The notes below the pieces were generated by a model that was given only the letters and a program-made list of their open reading frames with translations, was not told the origin of the DNA and did not search any database. From JBDREF01 sp043820045 (GTDB lineage: Bacteria; Planctomycetota; Phycisphaerae; Sedimentisphaerales; Anaerobacaceae), in NCBI GenBank assembly GCA_043820045.1, contig JBDREF010000441.1, positions 1 through 9,262 of the forward strand: DNA of 9,262 bases, read 5' to 3'. Shown in pieces: positions 6,997 to 9,262 of this stretch. Position 1 is the first letter of the stretch. Every line of letters starts with the position of its first letter. A program made the position numbers and the translations under genes.

Positions 6997-7659
6997 TCAC
7001 AAAGTCAGGACTGCTCGGACGTTTCGTGAAATCGCCTGGCAGATCTGCTCCACCTGGTCCTCGGAGATGGTCTGCCACCCCATGCGACGCAGCACCGTGG
7101 CCCGTGCCGCGCGAAAGGCCAGGACCTGTCCGAATAGGGCGTGGGTGCGCAGAATGATCTCAGGGTCATCGGCATCCTTGTGCAACAGGCGACCGATCAG
7201 TTGGGCCGCATACCTTGCCTGGCTTTCGATCATGGATTCGTACAGGATGGCAAAGGCCGCTGTCGGTCGCATCTGTTCCCGGATGATGATCGGGCCGAAC
7301 AGGTCCGCCTCCCCGGACCCCACCAAAAATCGAGCCAAGGCCAGATAAAGACCTTCCAGGGCTTCAAGCAGCTCCATGTCAACGGCATGATCGTTTTGAA
7401 GCAACTGCTCAATATGGACATCCGCCTTCTCAAGCCGCGACAACGCGACTTGAGCAATATGACGGACCACTGCTTGATATAGGCCTTCTTTTCCCCCGAA
7501 ATGATAGGGGATCGCCGCCAGATTTACTCCGGCCGGGGAAGACAGCATACGGGTCGTGGCCGCGTTAAAACCGTGCTCGGCGAAGATCTCCAGACCCGCC
7601 TGGATCAGGCGATCCCGGGTTTGATCAGGTCTGCTGTGGCTATTTGTGGACTTTGTCAT
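6997..7659 (-). CDS. TetR-family transcriptional regulator, CecR-like
   Basis: This is a predicted ligand-responsive repressor of the efflux genes. The 220 residues have an N-terminal helix-turn-helix (about 14-62): RDRLIQAGLEIFAEHGFNAA, then TTR, then AGVNLAAIPYHFGGKEGLY. The C-terminal domain resembles the CecR (YbiH, DUF1956) type, with LFGPIIIREQMRPTAAF, RTHALFGQVLAFRAARATVLRRMGW and a C-terminal helix. E. coli cecR lies directly before ybhGFSR in the same order, which supports the assignment. An oddity is MLSSPAGVN (38-46), where the family usually has I-A-x-x-A-G-V-N. The Pro stands in the second helix of the DNA-binding motif. The ATG at 7659 has no clear Shine-Dalgarno sequence, but an AT-rich leader and a good promoter lie upstream. 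It is co-directional with the exporter, and probably the first gene of the transcript. Confidence 0.88.
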   Translation of the reverse strand: MTKSTNSHSRPDQTRDRLIQAGLEIFAEHGFNAATTRMLSSPAGVNLAAIPYHFGGKEGLYQAVVRHIAQVALSRLEKADVHIEQLLQNDHAVDMELLEALEGLYLALARFLVGSGEADLFGPIIIREQMRPTAAFAILYESMIESQARYAAQLIGRLLHKDADDPEIILRTHALFGQVLAFRAARATVLRRMGWQTISEDQVEQICQAISRNVRAVLTL

Positions 7660-7678
7660 AGGTTTTTCAAGAATATGA

Positions 7679-7708
7679 TCAAACGTATGAATAACTCAAT
7701 CGTATGAA
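7679..7708 (-). promoter_or_regulatory. Direct repeat at the operon start site, candidate operator
   Basis: Two 13-base copies occur in a row on the minus strand: TTCATACGATTGA (7708-7696) and TTCATACGTTTGA (7691-7679). They differ at one base and are 17 bases apart. The first begins in the last bases of the -10 box and the pair covers the likely transcription start, which is where a repressor would block. TetR-family proteins normally bind dyads, so a direct repeat is unusual unless two dimers bind side by side. Confidence 0.45.
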
Positions 7709-7717
7709 ATCTATTGA
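7696..7717. promoter_or_regulatory. Imperfect dyad over the -10 box, candidate TetR operator
   Basis: A 22-base imperfect palindrome has outer arms TCAAT (7696-7700) and ATTGA (7713-7717), and 8 of its 11 base pairs match. It spans the -10 box of the regulator promoter and overlaps the first copy of the direct repeat. Size and position suit a TetR-type dimer, which would make the regulator self-repressing. Confidence 0.35.
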
Positions 7718-7736
7718 TTATCCTTGTATTTGTCAA
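7708..7736 (-). promoter_or_regulatory. Sigma70-type promoter of the regulator-exporter operon
   Basis: On the minus strand a perfect TTGACA (7736-7731) is followed after exactly 17 bases by TAGATT (7713-7708), which matches the -10 box at 4 of 6 positions. Transcription would start near 7701, about 40 bases before the regulator ATG. It is the best promoter-like sequence I saw in the window and the only strong one ahead of the six-gene run. Confidence 0.65.
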
Positions 7737-7770
7737 CCCAGAAAGGCAAGAAGCAAGTTTTGGGTGCATA

Positions 7771-7908
7771 TCATGATTGTAGGTGGATTTTTTTGTCCTG
7801 GCAATAGGCATTGTTGTTTCCGTTCTGCGTGCGTCCCAACTCGGCACCGGCCAGGATCATGGGCACACCCTGAGAGAGCAAGAGTGTCGCTAATTGGCTA
7901 ATGATTTC
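7771..7908 (-). pseudogene. glgX: Fragment of glycogen debranching enzyme GlgX
   Basis: A short minus-strand frame reads LATLLLSQGVPMILAG and then AELGRTQNGNNNAYCQD before a stop (TGA, 7773-7771). This matches the segment of GlgX and isoamylase-type debranching enzymes written as TLLLSQGVPM-LAGDEFGRTQ-GNNNAYCQD. The usual Asp of 'GDE' is Ala here, and the next residues (KKIHLQS, then stop) depart from the family's DNEISW. Only about 40 of roughly 700 residues remain, so it is a dead remnant. Similarity fades upstream of 7893 and the frame closes at a TAA (7935-7933). It lies between the operon promoter and the GH130 remnant, in the opposite orientation to the latter. Confidence 0.72.
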
Positions 7909-7968
7909 AGTAAGAAAGAACCGATACTGTGATTAGGCAAGTCAGACTCGTGCTGGCTCCTAAAGACT

Positions 7969-8638
7969 CAGCTTTGCCTTGCAAAGTCAAACAATCTGGT
8001 GAGTTGGGAAAAACTGGGGCCGTTAGAAGGTAATGTAAACACAGAGGAAAACAACAACAAAGATGGCGTATTCTTTCCTGAAAAGATTGATGGCCATTAT
8101 TTCATGCTACACAGGCCTTACTCTGGAGCCAATTATTCGCAATATGCGATGTCATTGGCAATGAGCGACAGAATTGATGGGCCATGGAATGATCTGGGTA
8201 TAATTAAATATGGAAGACAAGATCCCAAAATTGCCAAACATGTATGGGTTGGTGCGAGTGCAGTCCCTATCGCCCTAGGCAATAAAAAATATCTCGTTTT
8301 TTATCACCGTGGACATTTCTTGAATTCTGGCCAGAAATGGTATGACCAGCATGCAGCTATTTTCAATTTCAACAGGTTTGACCCTGCTAGTCCCTCCCGC
8401 ATAATTGAAAAATGTCTGGAGCGCATACTCGTCCCCGAAACCGTTTATGAAAGACAAACCGTAGCCGCCGACGGCATAGCCAATGTTGTTTTTACATGTG
8501 GTTGCTATGAATACAAAGATTATATATATGATATACGGCGGAGCTGATTCCTGTACTCTTGCTGCAAGGGTCAAAAAAAGCATTCTCCTGGCGGCACTTG
8601 AAAATTCAGAAGAGATTGACGTTAACAAGGCTGTATAG
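7969..8638 (+). pseudogene. C-terminal half of a GH130 glycoside phosphorylase, frameshifted
   Basis: GH130 enzymes split beta-mannosides with phosphate and fold as a five-bladed propeller. The frame reads CLAKSNNLVSWEKLG, then KDGVFFPEKIDGHYFMLHRP, GASAVPIALGNKKYLVFYHR, ILVPETVYE and IANVVFTCG, all in the order found in this family. It then breaks at the TA tract 8521-8529 and stops at 8547. In the next frame the protein goes on as MIYGGADSCTLAARVKKSIL, ending at TAG (8636-8638), which is the normal family C-terminus. The N-terminal half is missing, and with it the 'EDPR' region. The upstream frame is open only to 7933 and has no proper start. A GTG at 7999 could start a 182-codon frame, but that is not a natural domain border. 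Base use is much more AT-rich than in the efflux operon. Confidence 0.8.
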
Positions 8639-8664
8639 TTTAGTTTGGAGATAGGCTCGTAAGG

Positions 8665-8739
8665 AGTGCTTCCGCTTCGCAAAGCTCACGCACTACTATG
8701 CGTTCTGTGTGTTCGTGCACGAAATCGCATTCGTTATGC
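8665..8739. repeat. Cluster of short palindromes, REP-like
   Basis: Three small hairpins are packed here. The first (8665-8694) is symmetrical: AGTGC, four bases, GCTT, loop CGCA, AAGC, four bases, GCACT. The second has outer arms ATGCG (8698-8702) and CGCAT (8726-8730) around the perfect palindrome TTCGTGCACGAA (8712-8723). The third is GCAT-N5-ATGC (8727-8739). No coding frame explains the bases. This is the look of a repetitive extragenic palindrome unit or a small mobile-element end, but one copy cannot prove a repeat family. Confidence 0.35.
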
Positions 8740-8951
8740 TTCGGATATACTTATCATGAGCTGGTTGATTATCATCACATAGACACTGGACCCAAAAAAG
8801 GGGGCAGATCAGAAGGGTACAGGCTTCCACGCGCTCCGTAGAGCATTGGCGAATTAACATGGTAAGTGCAACACGAGTATAGAGCAGACATCGCGAGTCA
8901 AATCCGGTAGCTTGGAGTTGTACAAAGACTTCAGACTACGGAGTGCTCGCG
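8740..8951. other. Non-coding stretch leading into the IS30-family element
   Basis: No supported gene lies between the palindrome cluster and the IS30 start codon. A segment near 8791-8811 (CCC, A-run, GGGGGCAGATC) resembles the terminal repeats of some insertion sequences, but I cannot assign it. The left inverted repeat of the IS30 element should lie in this stretch, perhaps around 8850-8870 (AACATGGTAAGTGCAAC). The right end is outside the window, so it cannot be checked. Confidence 0.3.
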
Positions 8952-8956
8952 ATGTC
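8887..8956 (+). promoter_or_regulatory. Inverted repeat covering the IS30 transposase start codon
   Basis: GACATCGCGAG (8887-8897) is exactly complementary to CTCGCGATGTC (8946-8956), and the right arm includes the ATG (8952-8954). RNA that starts upstream of 8887 could fold so that the start codon is buried in an 11-bp GC-rich stem. RNA that starts between the arms could not. Such an arrangement would protect against read-through transcription from neighbouring genes. No strong promoter was seen between the arms. Confidence 0.4.
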
Positions 8957-9262
8957 GTACAGCCATCTTACCATGGACGAACGAAATGTCATCTATAGAA
9001 TGCAATGGCAAGGTTATTCGGATACCGAGATCGCCCGCTGCCTGGGGCGGCATCGAAGCACTATTGGCCGTGAATGCAAACGCAATCGCAGCTATCAGGG
9101 GCCCTACAATCCCGGCACCGGCCAGGCCTTTGCCAACAGCCGAAGGCGGGCCCATCTGCATCGGCCCAAGACCGGCCATCGCCGCTTGATAGGCTATGTC
9201 GCCGAGCGTCTGCAGGCCGGCTGGTCGCCCGAGCAGATCGCCGGACGGCTGTCCCATCGTCC
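8952..9262 (+). CDS. IS30-family transposase, N-terminal part, cut by window edge
   Basis: This is the first 103 residues of a DDE transposase of the IS30 family. MSYSHLTMDERNVIYRMQ opens a helix-turn-helix (about 6-43) with YSDTEIARCLGRHRSTIGRE. Then come KRN, an Arg/His-rich linker and a second HTH-like stretch, RLIGYVAERLQAGWSPEQIAGRL, followed by SHR at the edge. This is the typical order of the family: the 'L-T-x-x-E-R' start, 'G-x-S-x-x-x-I-A-x-x-L-x-R-x-x-S-T-I-x-R-E' and 'W-S-P-E-Q-I-A-G-R-L'. The DDE catalytic domain lies outside the window. GGAG eight bases before the ATG gives a good ribosome site. It points away from the GH130 remnant toward the right edge. Confidence 0.9.
   Translation, partial: MSYSHLTMDERNVIYRMQWQGYSDTEIARCLGRHRSTIGRECKRNRSYQGPYNPGTGQAFANSRRRAHLHRPKTGHRRLIGYVAERLQAGWSPEQIAGRLSHR

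Larger units (their letters stand above)
8860..9262 (+). mobile_element. IS30-family insertion sequence, 5' portion, cut by window edge
   Basis: The element is defined by its transposase start. The left border is approximate because the matching terminal repeat lies beyond 9262. It shares no long similarity with the IS110 element at the other edge. Confidence 0.55.

Noticed and set aside
7842..7855. CGGCACCGGCCAGG occurs here and again at 9113-9126 in the IS30 gene
   Set aside because: The flanks share nothing. The first copy lies on the opposite strand in GlgX-coding sequence, so a 14-base GC-rich match is probably chance.
8275..8682. A 135-codon minus-strand frame across the GH130 remnant
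   Set aside because: It is antisense to a region whose plus strand matches GH130 motifs in order, and its translation shows no known motif.
8791..8811. GGGGGCAGATC-type sequence, considered as the end of an IS21-like element
   Set aside because: There is only one copy, with no transposase or istB-like frame nearby and no matching end in the window.

Overview
The window comes from a Gram-negative bacterium. It holds a complete efflux operon that ends in an outer-membrane lipoprotein, so there must be a second membrane. The operon genes are GC-rich by eye. Their closest relatives known to me are the E. coli ybhGFSR and cecR genes, which suggests Proteobacteria or Desulfobacterota, but I cannot name a species.

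Layout, left to right. (1) Positions 1-212 are the first 70 codons of an IS110-family (DEDD) transposase on the minus strand, cut by the window edge. Its upstream non-coding segment (213-346) can fold into three hairpins enclosed by a 10-bp stem that abuts the start codon. Because IS110 elements encode a bridge RNA in their non-coding ends, this is the most interesting non-protein signal here. (2) Positions 491-7659 carry six co-directional minus-strand genes. In transcription order they are a CecR-like TetR regulator, a HlyD-type membrane fusion protein (YbhG-like), a double-domain ABC ATPase (YbhF-like), two ABC-2 permeases (YbhS-like and YbhR-like) and a NodT/OprM-type outer-membrane lipoprotein. 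Gaps are 57, -1, -4, 13 and 4 bases. Together they specify an ABC-driven tripartite exporter with its own outer-membrane channel. A good sigma70-like promoter with a direct repeat and a dyad lies before the regulator gene. (3) Positions 7771-8638 contain two broken carbohydrate genes in opposite orientation: a short piece of the glycogen-debranching enzyme GlgX (minus) and the C-terminal half of a GH130 glycoside phosphorylase (plus), which is frameshifted in a TA tract. (4) Positions 8639-8951 are non-coding, with a dense cluster of short palindromes. (5) Positions 8952-9262 are the start of an IS30-family transposase, cut by the right edge. An 11-bp inverted repeat has its right arm over the start codon.

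The exporter is intact in layout, with one exception. The ATPase gene has a one-base frameshift 92-98 bases after its natural start. The frame on either side reads as good YbhF, so the gene is either freshly broken, started from an internal ATG, or mis-sequenced at this point. Insertion sequences at both edges and gene remnants beside the operon show a rearranged, accessory-type neighbourhood.
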